In this document: positions 50,592-62,637 of the stretch, in pieces
Numbering within the stretch: position 1 is the stretch's first letter
How the letters are laid out: every line of letters begins with the position of its first letter
The notes under the pieces: generated by a model
The model's database searches: none
Told to the model about the DNA's origin: nothing
Seen by the model: only the letters and a program-made list of their open reading frames with translations
Assembly: GCF_910596095.1 (NCBI RefSeq)
Contig: NC_056554.1
Location: forward strand, 6,200,001 to 6,264,000
Source of the DNA: Thunnus maccoyii
Taxonomy: Eukaryota; Chordata; Actinopteri; Scombriformes; Scombridae
Reading direction: 5' to 3'
DNA length: 64,000 nucleotides
Translations under genes and position numbers: made by a program

Positions 50592-51799
50592 CCACTCTCT
50601 TACTCCAGTAGTAGACACGATGATTAAGGTGGACAAGGGCTGTGAGGGGAGGAACTGATGTAGGGTGTCCACTAATGCTGTTTAGATTGTTGGTTGCTGG
50701 CTATGTGCCATTAAACACATTAACTCTTATTCTTAACTGTTCTCCTGTGCCGCCTTTAAACATGCTTTTCAGCACATTTGAATATTGTTTTTATTACATA
50801 CTGTAGGATGCAGACATTTTATGTAGCAATTTTAGATTCGCTTTCTATAACTAAAGATGTCAAAATCTATTCATACAGTCACATTATGGGGATTAAACAC
50901 TCAAAAAGTCTCCACAAAGTAAACCATTGAATTCCAGATTAAAGACTTGTTTCTTTGTTAGGAGTAGGGTTAGAGTTTGGACCAGGGTTAGGGTAAGGCA
51001 AGTAATGGTTATGGATGAGGTTGAAGAATCTGTTGAAGGCTGCTCGGCTCTGTGGCCACTGAGTCTAGATTTGATCTCATGGTCCTCTCAAATAATCTTG
51101 CTTTTGGTTTGACATGGTTGCATTGTTGATTTCTGGTTGACATTTTGGGTGTATGTGATGTGCTGTCGTGTGTGGCTTTGTATTTTGTATAGTGTGTCCT
51201 GCGTGTTTTTTGCTTTGTACTGTTTGTTATTGTGCTGTTATATGTTTTAATTGTAAGGGACTGCGGATGAAAATTAGCTTGCATCATTTATGTTAAAAAC
51301 TGTACACTGTCCCGATAAATAAGTACAATACATTACAGCGTCCTCCTAAGTGACAAAAACAAGCATGTGTGTGTGACACTGTGCACATATCTCATTTACC
51401 ACAGAGAGGTGATTGACAAGATTAGAAGAAAAAAAAAACAGAGCAGACAAAAACAGCTCTGTAGCACAAACACTTTTTTTGCAGTAAAAGTAAATATAGG
51501 AGTTAAATAAAATGCAATGTCACTTAACTGAACTTAAAATGATTAATTTTATTTATACAATTTGTAGACATTGAATATGTTTAATTTAACCAGGGTGAAC
51601 TTTTCTCAGGCACCACAGGGAGGAAAAAATCTTGCACAATTGAAATTGTTTTGGGGAAGAATGGGTATGTTGAGACAATGGGTGTTAGGCAGTATTTTTG
51701 CTACATGGTTTCAAAGGGAGGAGGGTCTAATCAGTCACTTTATTTCCTTTAAAATGTCACAATCTCTGATTTATTGAATAATCCAAGATGGTTACTAAT

Positions 51800-52135
51800 A
51801 TACTGACTAATCCCCTGAGACATTACTACCACCCTATGCTCTCCAGAGTGCTGCATAAAGGTCTCCATGTCCCTGCAGTATGCAGACCACATTGGTCTTG
51901 ATGTGCCAGATATCAGCTGTATGCTGCATAGACAGCAAGTCCAATGGGAAGTGCTGCTGGAGAAGCTCCCAGTAGAGAGGCAACATGATAAGTTGTTCCT
52001 GCAGCAGGCTGGCTGCATATCAAAGGAAGTATTCTGTTTTTTGCTGGAATTTCATCTTGTCATGGAACAGCGAGTTGTAAACTTAGCTACTGGGCTATTA
52101 GAATGCCTAGAGGGAACACTGGTTCAGTAAAAACA
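51800..52135 (-). pseudogene. UGT pseudogene fragment
   Basis: Minus-strand pieces resemble residues of roughly 198-312 of the intact UGT next door. From 5' to 3' I see HDKMKFQQKTEYFL, a stretch like LLQQHFPLDLLSMQHTADIW, then ETFMQHSGEHRVVVMSQG. These match HDQMDFLERTKN, LIQRHFPPGTDLLSLERAADIW and EAFMQTSGEHGVVVMSLG. The pieces lie in different frames with stops between them, and the rest of the gene is missing. It is the relic of a tandem UGT copy and points to turnover of a UGT cluster here. Confidence 0.8.
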
Positions 52136-53714
52136 AAGTCACAGCTTGAAGTCTCAAGTCAGGTGCCACTTCAAAGAGCTTCAAAATTATGCTCACACAG
52201 GAAGTTGCTGTGTGAAAGTGGTAACTGCATTGCTACATTCTTCCGATAATCAAAAAGCCCAGGTGTGGCTCTATCACATCATGAAAAAAGAAAAAATCAG
52301 GGCTGATTCTCTCGTCAGAGCTCTAGTAAGGGGGAAAAAAGGGAAATTTAGTAAAACAAATACTGAGGCTTTCATTTTTACTGTTTCAGCCAATGTAGCA
52401 TCATCACCATATTACTACATCTGAGGCCCTCTGTGGGCAGCTCTGTGGTGTGAGATGTGCATTATAGTATGTACTCTGGGTATATATTATGCAACCCATT
52501 GTCAGTTTCACTTCATCAGCTATTGCTCTTATCCACCCCCAAGTCACCACCATATACATACTGCCACATCACTGAACAAAAATGTTAGTTTTCCTTTCTC
52601 TTTTTTCAAAATCTGCACAGGTGAGATAAAATTCCAACAGATTTGTAAAAACATTTCAACACAATATGTATATTGTCAGCTCTGCTACTACAGTCCGGTG
52701 AGTGGTTTCATTTTAACCAAAGTACTTTTTCTCCTTAGTGCCTGAGCCCTTTGCTTGACCTGGTTTAAGGTTCTTTTTCAAATTTAGCAGCTACAAAAAC
52801 AATTGTGTGCACCATGATCTCACACTTGTTTGTAGTTTGCAGCACCAAAGTGAACAATTTCATAAAAAAGACTCCACATGTGTTTGCAATTATAATCTGT
52901 TTAAATGTATAGCGTTCATAAAAGTTTCTGACATTGACAATCAAACAATCAGACTCCTTGAGGTCATTAGTATGTTCATATCATATTATCTTGATATAAG
53001 CACATACTGTGCATAAGTAAAAATGTAATGTTTGTTATAGTGTTGAGTAAACATGCAACTACTAATCACTAATTACATTTGTCAGCTTTTGGGGAAGAGC
53101 CACGGGAAAGAGATAGAAGATATTAAAATATGTTCTGTAAAAAAAAAAAAAAGATAATATGGTGTTCAAGTTTTTGTCCATGATCAGGCTGTAAGATGGA
53201 GGTTGTCACCATTGTGAGATAGTAGTTTATATGGGGATGATATAATGATATGCCATGTTGCTACTGTTATATACAGTGTATATATATCTTATAAAATATG
53301 TCACTTGTTTTAATAAAATCTGGCTTAAACTCCTGTTTGGGCAACATCCTGTACCACTGACCACCAGTTCATTCTCAGGTCAGAACACTCTGATAACACG
53401 TTGTAGTGAAAACTTATGGACTTTACCCATACAGTGTATGACAAGTGAAAGTATTCCCTAAAGCTGATAAATCTTCCTGAAGTTGAGACAACCCTTCACT
53501 TCTCCTAACTATTTCTCATTCATCTCTGGCGAAAACATTTCTATTACAAGATTGTCTAAAATAAATATTTCAAACAATTTACACAATGATTAAGACCTTT
53601 GTTTTCTGGAAAAGGTTCAAATATGAGGCAGAAACATTTCTAAACATGTAAATGCATGTCAGTCACTGTTCAAGTCATTGAGCAGTCACTTAGCATGAGT
53701 TATGTTCCAATTAG

Positions 53715-55301
53715 TTACTCTGCTTTCATTTTTCTCCTGGACCTCCGGCAACAGAGAATCCTGCAGACTGAGACTGAAGCCCAGACAAAGGCTCCAATGA
53801 GGAACATGATTAAAAAAAACACATCCAGGCAAAAGTAGGAGTACCAAGGCAGGCTAAAAGCTGCTGAGCGCAGGTGGGCTGCTCCTTGGTTCCTGATGAC
53901 ATACTCAATCCAAAAGATGGCAGTGTCCATAGGAGACATTGGATAGTCACGGTGTAGCTTGGAGAGACGCTGTATGTTGTTGCGGTATGAAGGAGTCTCC
54001 AGGATGTCCTTTATAGCCTCCAGGAAGTTGTCTTTGGTGAGTGATTTGGCTTCCACCACCCGAGCTGCCCCACGCACCTTCAGCCGGAGTACGTTGTCAA
54101 ACTGGTCAAAGAGGAGCGGCAGCCCCAGAACAGGAACGCCATGGTAGATGGCCTCATACATGCCATTGGTGCCTCCGTGGGCTACAAAGACACGAGTCTT
54201 GGGGTGTCCCAGGAGATCATTCTGAGGCAGCCAGTCCACCAGCAGGGTGTTGTTCCCCAAAGATGAAGGCTTTTTACCCATAAACTTCCACACTACCTTT
54301 TGAGGAAGCTGAGCAAAAGCAGCGGCAATTGCCTCTGAGGCCTCACGAGGCAGGGCTGACACAAATGTCCCCAAAGACATGACCACCACCCCATGCTCCC
54401 CGGAGGTCTGCATAAAGGCCTCCAGCTCAGCAGGGAGGGGACGGGCCTTTTTGCACTGGAACCCCCCTATGTAGACCACATTGGGCATGGTTGGCCGAGG
54501 GAACTCAAAGACAAAATCTGTCCTCACCAGCCATATATCAGCAGCACGCTCCAAAGATAGCAAGTCTGTTCCAGGAGGGAAGTGCCGCTGAATCAGATCT
54601 GAGTACGCAGGATTAATGAAAAAGTGCTGTTCAACAACACTATAAAGATAATGTAACATATTCTTTGTTCGCTCCAGAAAATCCATCTGATCATGAAGTT
54701 CACTTCCTGGCACAGGGACATAGGAGACAGGGGAGGGAGCTATGGTGAAATGGCTCTCTCCAGTGTTAATCCAGCGCACGTTGAAAACCATTGGCAGCCT
54801 GAGGTAACCACCTAGAAGAACCCCTAGTGTCAGACCAGGGTCAGTTAACATTAAGTCAAACTTGGCATCCTGCAGCTTCTTCATAAAAACAGGGTCATCC
54901 AACATTGTGGCAGCTGCTCCAGCAAGAATCTGATGGCCTGTTGCCAACATGGATGTAAGCAAGTTTTGTTGGCAAAAGGTGCGTATAAAAATTGGGAACT
55001 TGCGGCACTCCATAACATTTTGTAGCATTCTATTGTAGTACTCCTTGTCTGAATCATCCTCCAGCATGCGCACATTAATAGAGGTATAAATTGAGGAGTT
55101 ACTGGGGATGTACCAGCTTTTGGCAGAGTGCAGCACAGTGAGGTCGTGGCCTCTGGAGTGCAGCTCCCGAAGGATCACCTCCATGTTGATCCAGTGGCTG
55201 CCATCTACAGGCACTACCAGAATCCTGCTGCCTTTACAACAAGTGGGCCAGAGAAACAGGAAGCAAAGCGTTGCCAGGGCTATGGTGATGGGGCTTGACA
55301 T
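53715..55301 (-). CDS. ugt5: UDP-glucuronosyltransferase, UGT5-type
   Basis: One exon codes for 528 residues, the usual UGT length. The start at 55301 (MSSPITIALATLCFLFLWPT) opens a signal peptide and lies just after a splice acceptor (CTCCCAG), so the upstream in-frame extension is intron. A possible 5' UTR exon ends at 56814. The N-terminal half has the catalytic-type His36 in DGSHW and Asp149/Asp154 in FDLMLTDP. The UDP-sugar signature spans residues 357-400, from WLPQNDLLGHP through FVAHGGTNGMYEA to LPLLFDQFDN. A transmembrane helix near 489-512 is followed by a basic tail ending KMKAE, a KxKxx ER-retrieval signal. By family knowledge it adds glucuronic acid to lipophilic compounds in the ER lumen. 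The UGT5 label rests on the intronless reading frame and LLFDQFDN. Confidence 0.9.
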   Translation of the reverse strand: MSSPITIALATLCFLFLWPTCCKGSRILVVPVDGSHWINMEVILRELHSRGHDLTVLHSAKSWYIPSNSSIYTSINVRMLEDDSDKEYYNRMLQNVMECRKFPIFIRTFCQQNLLTSMLATGHQILAGAAATMLDDPVFMKKLQDAKFDLMLTDPGLTLGVLLGGYLRLPMVFNVRWINTGESHFTIAPSPVSYVPVPGSELHDQMDFLERTKNMLHYLYSVVEQHFFINPAYSDLIQRHFPPGTDLLSLERAADIWLVRTDFVFEFPRPTMPNVVYIGGFQCKKARPLPAELEAFMQTSGEHGVVVMSLGTFVSALPREASEAIAAAFAQLPQKVVWKFMGKKPSSLGNNTLLVDWLPQNDLLGHPKTRVFVAHGGTNGMYEAIYHGVPVLGLPLLFDQFDNVLRLKVRGAARVVEAKSLTKDNFLEAIKDILETPSYRNNIQRLSKLHRDYPMSPMDTAIFWIEYVIRNQGAAHLRSAAFSLPWYSYFCLDVFFLIMFLIGAFVWASVSVCRILCCRRSRRKMKAE

Positions 55302-56813
55302 TTCCTGGGAGAAACAACAGGTAGCAATAGTTAGACTGACAAAAACCCCGTAACACTTAACATTGAGGTGTAGCTGAAAATGCTGGAATGAAAGTGATTT
55401 ACAACTCTTCATGGCTGCCTAAACCAAACCATTAATTAATTTTGTCAGGCGACAAAAGAATGGCATGTCTAATTTGTGCCAGCGTTACATCACCTAATTT
55501 GTGGTGTGACTGGTCACACAGCACAGTGTTACCCACTGCAGAATAAGAAGAATGGGGTTTCTTGCTTCTCCCTTCTTTACCCACAGAAGACTTCGGCATT
55601 TAACCTGCTTCTGCTCTTGAGCAAAGGGTCATCTGCAGTATTTTCTAAGCCACTTGACCTTGTCACTTTGTATATTGTATGATCATACAGTGTTAGTATA
55701 TTTAAACAATCATTATCGTCCAAACATTATATTTACACCATGTTTTTATGGCAGCTGTCCAAAGAAAACCTTGTATCTCCTCTGAGTTTTTTCTATTTTT
55801 ATGCATTTGGGAAAATTCTTTTTACTTAAGTTAAACAAAGTATTTAAAAGCCCCAAAATGCATTGTCACAAAGTCTTAGCACATGAAAAGTTGATGTTTT
55901 GGGTGTGCATGGTTTACTGTAGGACAGTGAGTATTGTGTATGAAGTATGTGGATGAAATTGGACATAATCCTGCGAGAGAAAATACTGTGGGGCTTAATG
56001 CTCATATACAAAGTAGGCCAATATATTATTTTTATAGGAATACAGTGATGATCAGCTACTAATCAATAAATTACAGCTATAAACCTGCTTTGAAATAATG
56101 GATGCAACCTATTTTACATCTTTAGATTTGTAGGAGTCTGTAAAGAAGATTCACTTCAAACCACAGACGATTGAACTGCGACAAGATGGAAGCTTCACAA
56201 AGAAACTGTCACCACTCATCTTATACATGCATCTTTGTATGTCTGCCTTAAAAGTGTGGATCTTCTTCTCTTTGGCCCCATTTAAGTGAGATATGGACCC
56301 ATATTTTACTTTGCTCCACTCCTAGCTTATCAGTAGCTGGTTGTTAAACTTCAAGGGTTGCACAAAACAGGTTAGCTTATTGCCACATAGATCGTTATCT
56401 GCCATGTGACAATGCCAAACATTATAAGTCTGTAATTCTAAGTTATATTTATATAAGTTAAAAATATAAGCCTACGGTTTTATAATATTGCATACACATT
56501 TGATCACAAGTCTAAGCAGAGGAATCTTTACTGACAGCATGTTCAGTAGCTGCAGAGACTGAGCCTAAAATGTTATCTAACCCTGGTTGTAATGATAAAA
56601 CATCAACTTTAAAATTCAACAAAAACAGAATCAAGTTCTGAATAAACACTTTTCGTGCCACATTTTACATAACATTTACTTATTTTTGATTATTATTATT
56701 ACTATACATACCTTTTTTACTTTATACAGTGGCATAAAAGATGTATAGTCAGAGCTAGTTGATAAGTTGATAAGTTTTTTGTTATATAATTAAAAGTGAA
56801 TTGAATGCCTCAC

Positions 56814-56930
56814 CTGGTCCTTGCTGTATTACAATCCAGGCATTTGGCTCAAGCTCCAGGTCCTGAGTGAGGTCTTGTGTTTCAATACAGCTTAACCTCT
56901 ACACAAACGGACCTCTTTCTGTCCAGCCAA
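56814..56930 (-). other. Candidate 5' non-coding exon of the UGT gene
   Basis: On the minus strand the sequence ends AGGACCAG and is followed by GTGAGG, a good splice donor. It could join to the acceptor just before the UGT start codon (exon start 55304), giving an intron of about 1.5 kb. The 5' border is a guess. Confidence 0.35.
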
Positions 56931-57697
56931 AGTCCAGTTTGTGGATTATATGTACCTAACAAAGTTCAAAAGTGTTGTAATAAAGGGCAAAGGTCAATGT
57001 TATATGGTAGTGTGCTTATGTAATATTGGTAATGGCTTTTTAGGTGAGTTATCCAACATTTTACACAATTTCTACATTGTCTCAAGTCATTTAAATTCCT
57101 CTATGTCTTCCCCCTCATGTCCACTCATTTAAATGAAGTGAGTGCTGATTGGTGAAGTCTTTTGCCAAATCAATATACAATATATAGCAAAAGTCACTCA
57201 TAAGTGAAGAGATTGTTTAATTGAGCCACCTTAAAGACTTTAGATTTGTTCATAGATGCTAGAATTTGTATTAAATTAAGGAATTTGTTTAAAGTTTACT
57301 AAGGAACATTTCATTTGATTGATTTAGTTGTGCGTGCACTATGAGTTTTTGTACGTCTTATACTACTTTATCTTGCTGAGCTCCAAATTTCTTTGGATGA
57401 CTGTTTTCATTTCTTATAGATTCCTATTTGAGCACTCACTGGCAAACTCCATTTACATGCTTCACAATCTGCCTGAGAAATGTAAAACTGACGTTTATGC
57501 TGTTGAGATTGATGAGGAAACCTCGGGAAGAATGAGGGAAAAATCCAAACTGAGACACAGTCAGAGTGTGTGAGACGGGAGTGGCGGGGAAAGAGGGAAG
57601 GAGGAAGCAGCAAGGTCACACAGCGGAGGGAAAATAAAGTGAGCAGTCATATCAGTGAACCGCAGCCTTCCCCTCCTCTCCTCTGCCTCTGTGGAGT

Positions 57698-57740
57698 TAT
57701 ATAAACCTGAGCCAGGGAACAACAGTCAGCTTGAGGTAAC
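57698..57740 (+). promoter_or_regulatory. Candidate TATA promoter on the plus strand
   Basis: TATATAAA at 57698-57705 follows a C/T-rich and G-rich stretch. About 30 bp later the sequence reads CAGCTTGAG then GTAACA, a possible first exon and donor. No plus-strand gene follows that I can recognise, so this may be a non-coding transcript or chance. Confidence 0.3.
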
Positions 57741-59307
57741 AGCAGATGAAGATATGCCGCTTGTGGCTTGCGTGACTCAAGAATTTACAAGGAACATGTA
57801 TACGTATGTTTACAAAAGTGACATAGTTGAAAAAGACTGATGCAGCCCATTAAGTTGCAAATAAATGCATGTAAGGTAGATTTATTTTGCTTGCATCTTT
57901 GCTGCTTTGCTACGCAGTTTGATAAGAGTAACCTGTGCAAAGAGTTTTGTGACTGTGCAGCTCAGGGCCTGTATGTATCAAAGTACAGTATATATTACTA
58001 TATGTATTTAGTTACATTTAAGAATGCCTTAAAGAGGAAACTTTTTGGAGTTTTCTGGCTAAAAGTAAGAAAATAAGATACTGTTATCAAGCAGCTTGCT
58101 CCCACTGCAGCAAATTGGAGCAGTAACCTCAAAGAAGCTCTTAACCATCCATATGATTAATCACATGTGTGCTCAGCGCAGGAATAGCCAATCAGAGACA
58201 AGGGATTCATCTACGTCTGTCCAACTGTTCATTCTTCACAAAATCCTTATGTGTTACTGTGCAGAAGCTGTGCAGTGTGATTTTATTTGTCTTTATCTTA
58301 AATATCAATGGCAGAAACAAGTGGCCCACTATATAAATAGGGAATGAATTATAGGACCCTGGCGGAAATGAAAACAAAAAGAAAACCAAACTGAAGCAGG
58401 AAGGAAAGTCTGCTACTGGTAGAGGGGGTACTTAAGAGAAAATCTATCATAAAGGGTATCAAGTAACACCTTAATAAGTTCTTACAAAACATATGCACAG
58501 AGAAAGAGATTGCAAACAAAATCAATGCCAGTTTTATTTTGTCATTTACCCTAAGGAACTCAAAAAAGTGTAACATCCAATCAAAGGTTAATTTCATACA
58601 GGAAAGCAGCAGCTGTAACTGGTAAGCTAAAACTACTATTCTGAACTGAATATATTGCTCTAGATAATTTATCATTTATTGTTTATCATGAGTAATGCTA
58701 TACAGTCATTCCAAAAATGTCTAAGAAGATGCATATGAGCATTTTCAACCCACGGCTGTAGTTATAGCACAGAGGGGGAAACAGCTAGCCTGGCTCTGTC
58801 CAACCATAACAAAACCCACCTACCAGCACTACTCACTAATTTACACGTCATATCTTGTTTGTTTAATCTGAACAATAATCTAAGTGTAAAAATGACAATT
58901 CGCAGGTTTATGATGGGTCATATGCTGGACTATGTCTTGGCTGGGACCAGTTGCAAGGCAATGTGCAGAGAGTACAGGAAGATACTGCACCCGGTTACAT
59001 ACTCTCAGCAAGAAGTATGAAAGGCATCACAGTTTTATGACAGTCAGAGCAGTCAATAAAAATTAATCATGATATAAATGTTATTATGAAGATTATGCTT
59101 GACATAATGTGATGTAAAGCAATTTACAGAAACACATGTTTATTTGTAAAGGCATTATAAAACAGTACAAATTTGCCTTTAGCCTTCTTCTTAAAAATAT
59201 AATGCTATTAGGTTCCCCAGAGTGTCATAAATTAACAAAGCATATTAAATTCTTTTTTTGACATTCATATGCTATAAACCGCTTCTGCTTTGGAGAAAAT
59301 CATAGGT

Positions 59308-60298
59308 TTACATGGAAGTTAGAACAGCCTGAGGAGCAGCTGAGATCATAGGCTGAGAAGTGATGACCCCCGGCTGGGTGGTCATCATATATTGCTGGGC
59401 ACCCATGAGCCCTGGCTGGGCGTTGATGATGGTGTGCGTCTGCTTGCGTCTCTTGATCTCTCTGGCCACCTGGCACCAGGAGCACACGTTGCAGAAAGTG
59501 GCATATACGCAGTCAGCTGTCATGTCACCCTGATCAGACACAAAAAAAGATTAATACAAGCTTTCTGAAACTGTTGACCAAATAGGGCTTTCTGGCTCTT
59601 CTTTTTGTCTATATTTACCTGTATTCCATAGCGGTTACGCACAGCAACCCTCAAGGACATAGAAATAGGTGGAATGCATGTTGGGATGCACGCCATCTGT
59701 GTGCTGGTCCATAGCATATCCAGCAGGGGGAGACAGAAACACTCCCCAAACTCAGAGGTGGTTTTGCAGGCAAAGCAAGGAAAGCACCAGTAAGCAAAGC
59801 AACCTGATGAGGAAAAGATAAGAGATAACAGGCAGTAAAAGGCTTTATGTCAAGACGCAGTCAGAGGGTCTTTATCATGGGAAGGTTCAAAATAGCCCTG
59901 GCAGTTTCATAAAAGGTTTCAGATTTCAGATTAGCACATTCTAAGTTGAGACTTTGGTCGAACACGTTGTTTGTTCCTTACTATGTGAAAATGGAATAAA
60001 GTTGCTGAAGTAGCCAGTCTGAGTTTTTCAAGCAGTTTGCAGTTTTTATTCCCTATGGATATGGGTTTGCAGTATTCTTCACATCGAAAGCCCTTAACAT
60101 TCAAATGCCACTTTGACAATAATTGTAAGTTTCAGTGGAAGGAAAACATGTGACACGCTAAAGGGAAGCAGACTTACAGACATTTAAATCATCGAAGCAG
60201 TCACAGATGCCAGTGCTCCACTGGTTGGAGTGGACAGCGATCAGAGTCGGAGGCTGAGGTTGAGGCTGCTGGTTGTTGATGAACACATTCGTTGCCAT
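59308..60298 (-). CDS. PLAC8/cornifelin-type cysteine-rich protein, copy 1
   Basis: Coding exons 60178-60298, 59619-59803 and 59308-59529 join in phase for 175 residues. The PLAC8 pattern is clear: WSTGICDCFDD, then CCFAYWCFPCFACK, GECFCLPLLD, LRVAVRNRYGIQ and DCVYATFCNVCSWCQVAREI. Compared with copy 2 it has about ten extra residues after LLD (WTSTQMACIP) and a longer tail rich in Gln, Met and Pro. The N-terminus has a Gln-Pro run. A 5' UTR exon ends at 60736 with CATCAG then GTGAGTG, and the acceptor TATTCTCAG precedes the start codon. By family knowledge PLAC8 proteins are small membrane-associated or cytoplasmic proteins. The fish members include cornifelin-like and ponzr genes, and I cannot choose between them. 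Confidence 0.87.
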
Positions 60299-61342
60299 GG
60301 TGATCACTCAAATAAGGAAGGCCTGAGAATAAAAACAATCACAACTTTTTCTCTTTTTTTTTTCTCATGGGGGTCTTTCTATGTTGCACCTTTTCAAAGT
60401 TGACCTGCAGCCCAAATGTCTGAACAAAGCTCCCGGGACGCTCGCTGGTTCAGAAGCTTTCCTTCCTTCAATTGTTCTGCGTCATGATATGGGTCATTTA
60501 AATCCCCATGACAGTGTTCACACCATTAACTCACACGCTCTGTGTGCACTATCACATGGTGACAGCTGTTTACTATTAATCAAAACACATTTTTGCAGGA
60601 ATTTCACTGGAGCCTGAAGTTACTGATAATGTAAATGTCTCAGCAGTTGAGCTTCCTTGCATGCATAGTCCAGTAGCCAACTATTCGGTTTTCTTTGCAA
60701 TCCTTTTTTTTAATTTAAATTTGATAATCACTCACCTGATGTTGATGTGTGCCTCTCTGTGAACACAGGTTGGATTTCAATGGAGCAAGAAGTGGCATTT
60801 AGCACATCAAGGGAGGATTTAGCAGATTTGCATGTGTAGTTTGCATAGGACTGAGATCACTGAGATTCATTTGATCAACTTAACAAGGACAGGCTTTGAT
60901 CTATACAAATTTTATTGTACCGTTCAAGAGGACTCACATAGTTATAAATATGAAAAATTTGAATATAAATGGATGTGAATCGCTCTAGCCATTAAAACAA
61001 ACAGAATTCATGAATGTAAATGCAAATGGCAATTACGACAATAGGATAAAAGTTTATAAAGCATCAGAAAAAGAATACGTAATGAAAATTATGGATGTCA
61101 CAGAGGCTGAATGTCTGCTCACAGTATCTCTTGCTTTATTTGATGATACATTCTCTATGTAACCCTCATGTGTTGATCTGTAATCAGCTGTTCAGTGACA
61201 TTCCTCAGAGGCAGAAATCAGTATCTCTCTCATTTCCGAGTAGCATGAAAGCACTGGTCCTGGCGAGGAAAAGAAGTCCATGGTGGTGATGACGTTTGTT
61301 TCAGTAATAATGATGCACTGATGAATTCAGCCTTTGTTCTTA

Positions 61343-62626
61343 TCAGGCAGCCATGTTAACGAAGGTAATGGGATTCATTCTTGTTTTGATTTCTCTTGCT
61401 ATTTGACACCAGGTGCAGGGCCCGCAGAAGCAAGCATACACGCAGTCATTACAAACTGTACCCTGTGAAGACAGAGGGTGAGAGGTTAAACATACATGAA
61501 TCAAACAGTAATGGGATAAAACAAAGTCATCCAGCTTGTTCACACTCACAAATATTTGTTTACAATGTGCAATACAGATTTATTTGCATAAATGTTGCTG
61601 ATATTTCTGCCACAATCAGTAATCATTGTTAGATTCCACCTAAACAAATCAGCTGGACCAAAGGAACACTGTGTACTGCAACCCTCTTTAATGACCATAC
61701 TACATGAATTACTGGATGTTGTAATCCAGTAATTCATGTAGTATGGTCGTAAACATAAACAGGTTTAAGACTGAATAGAGATCAGATAAACCCTGACTGT
61801 GACACTGACTTTTATGCTGGTAAACACTATGCTAGTATTGACACAGGTGAAGTGCATTTTATTTACATCTGGTCCAACACCAAAAAGCCTCAGTCATGGC
61901 ACACGGTTGAACAGTTTTTATTTATGTATTTTTACCTCAATGCCATATCGCTGGCGTACTGACACCCTGAGGGCTGTGGTCATTGGTGGGATGACTCCAA
62001 AAGCGTCCAGCAGAGGTAAACATAGACACTCCCCGGCCTCACGCGATGTCTTACAGGTGAAGCATGGAAGGCACCAAAAGGCAAAGCAACCTAAAAAATA
62101 TTTATGACATAAGAATGTGCTCATTTGAGAGATCATGTCCAAATATCCCTTCTTGAACATTTAAGCCTCCTGACGCATTGCTGTAGTGCCCATAAAAAGA
62201 GTAAATAAGTCAGAATATCAGCTTTGGGGTTCAGATTTGCAAGTGATGAAGTTACTTTCTTTAAGGTTAACTGTTAGTTTGCATTATCATATGGAGCATC
62301 AAGAGTGGTAATGCATAACAAAGCCCACATACTTCACTACACCTACAGATCTCCAATCTGCCGCCTGTTGGCATTCCTATGAACCCAGATCAGTCTGAAT
62401 GATCAGTGTGGTTTCAGTTCTATGCACGTGACAAGGATTAGATTATGGGTGCTTGTCTCAACATGTGTCCTGAAAATTGTAACTTAGTTAAGAATCAACA
62501 TAAAAAAGTAGTTCACTTACACTGGGGCAGGTCATCAAAGCAGTCACAGATGCCAGAGGTCCATTGGTTGGATACAGTATTCATGATGAAAGGCCGGGGT
62601 TGGGTCACAACCATATTTTCAGACAT
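61343..62626 (-). CDS. PLAC8/cornifelin-type cysteine-rich protein, copy 2
   Basis: Coding exons 62521-62626, 61936-62090 and 61343-61462 join in phase for 126 residues, close to the usual PLAC8 size. Diagnostic runs are WTSGICDCFDDLPQ, CCFAFWCLPCFTCK, GECLCLPLLDAFGV, LRVSVRQRYGIE and DCVYACFCGPCTWCQIAREI. It lacks the extra residues and the long tail of copy 1. The exon structure and phases are the same as in copy 1, so the two are tandem duplicates. The coding exon begins 11 bases before the ATG after an acceptor (TCCTTCAG). A 5' UTR exon ends at 63363 with a good donor, and a TATA-like box is at 63447-63453. Confidence 0.88.
61693..61748. repeat. Perfect 24-bp inverted repeat (hairpin) in the PLAC8 copy 2 intron
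   Basis: Arms at 61693-61716 and 61725-61748 are exact reverse complements with an 8-base loop (TGTTGTAA). It lies in the intron between exons 2 and 3 of PLAC8 copy 2. A stem this perfect without mismatches suggests a recent origin or a selected structure. It is AT-rich and too short on its own to be called a gene. Confidence 0.85.
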
Positions 62627-62637
62627 GGCAACAGCTT

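Larger units (their letters stand above)
49921..53714. other. Spacer between the GPR132-like gene and the UGT gene
   Basis: No intact gene. It holds a long CT microsatellite (50496-50586) and a decayed UGT fragment (51800-52135), listed separately. Other short frames have no recognisable motif; those in 50353-50672 are read out of the microsatellite. Confidence 0.5.
55302..59307. other. Spacer between the UGT and PLAC8-like genes
   Basis: No coding gene is supported. Two candidates are listed: a possible UGT 5' UTR exon ending at 56814 and a plus-strand TATA region near 57698. The rest is AT-rich with short frames only. Confidence 0.45.

Noticed and set aside
50353-50672. Arg-Glu repeat frames
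   Set aside because: Direct translation of the CT microsatellite.
55302-55412. N-terminal extension of the UGT
   Set aside because: A splice acceptor lies just before the ATG at 55301 and a signal peptide starts there.
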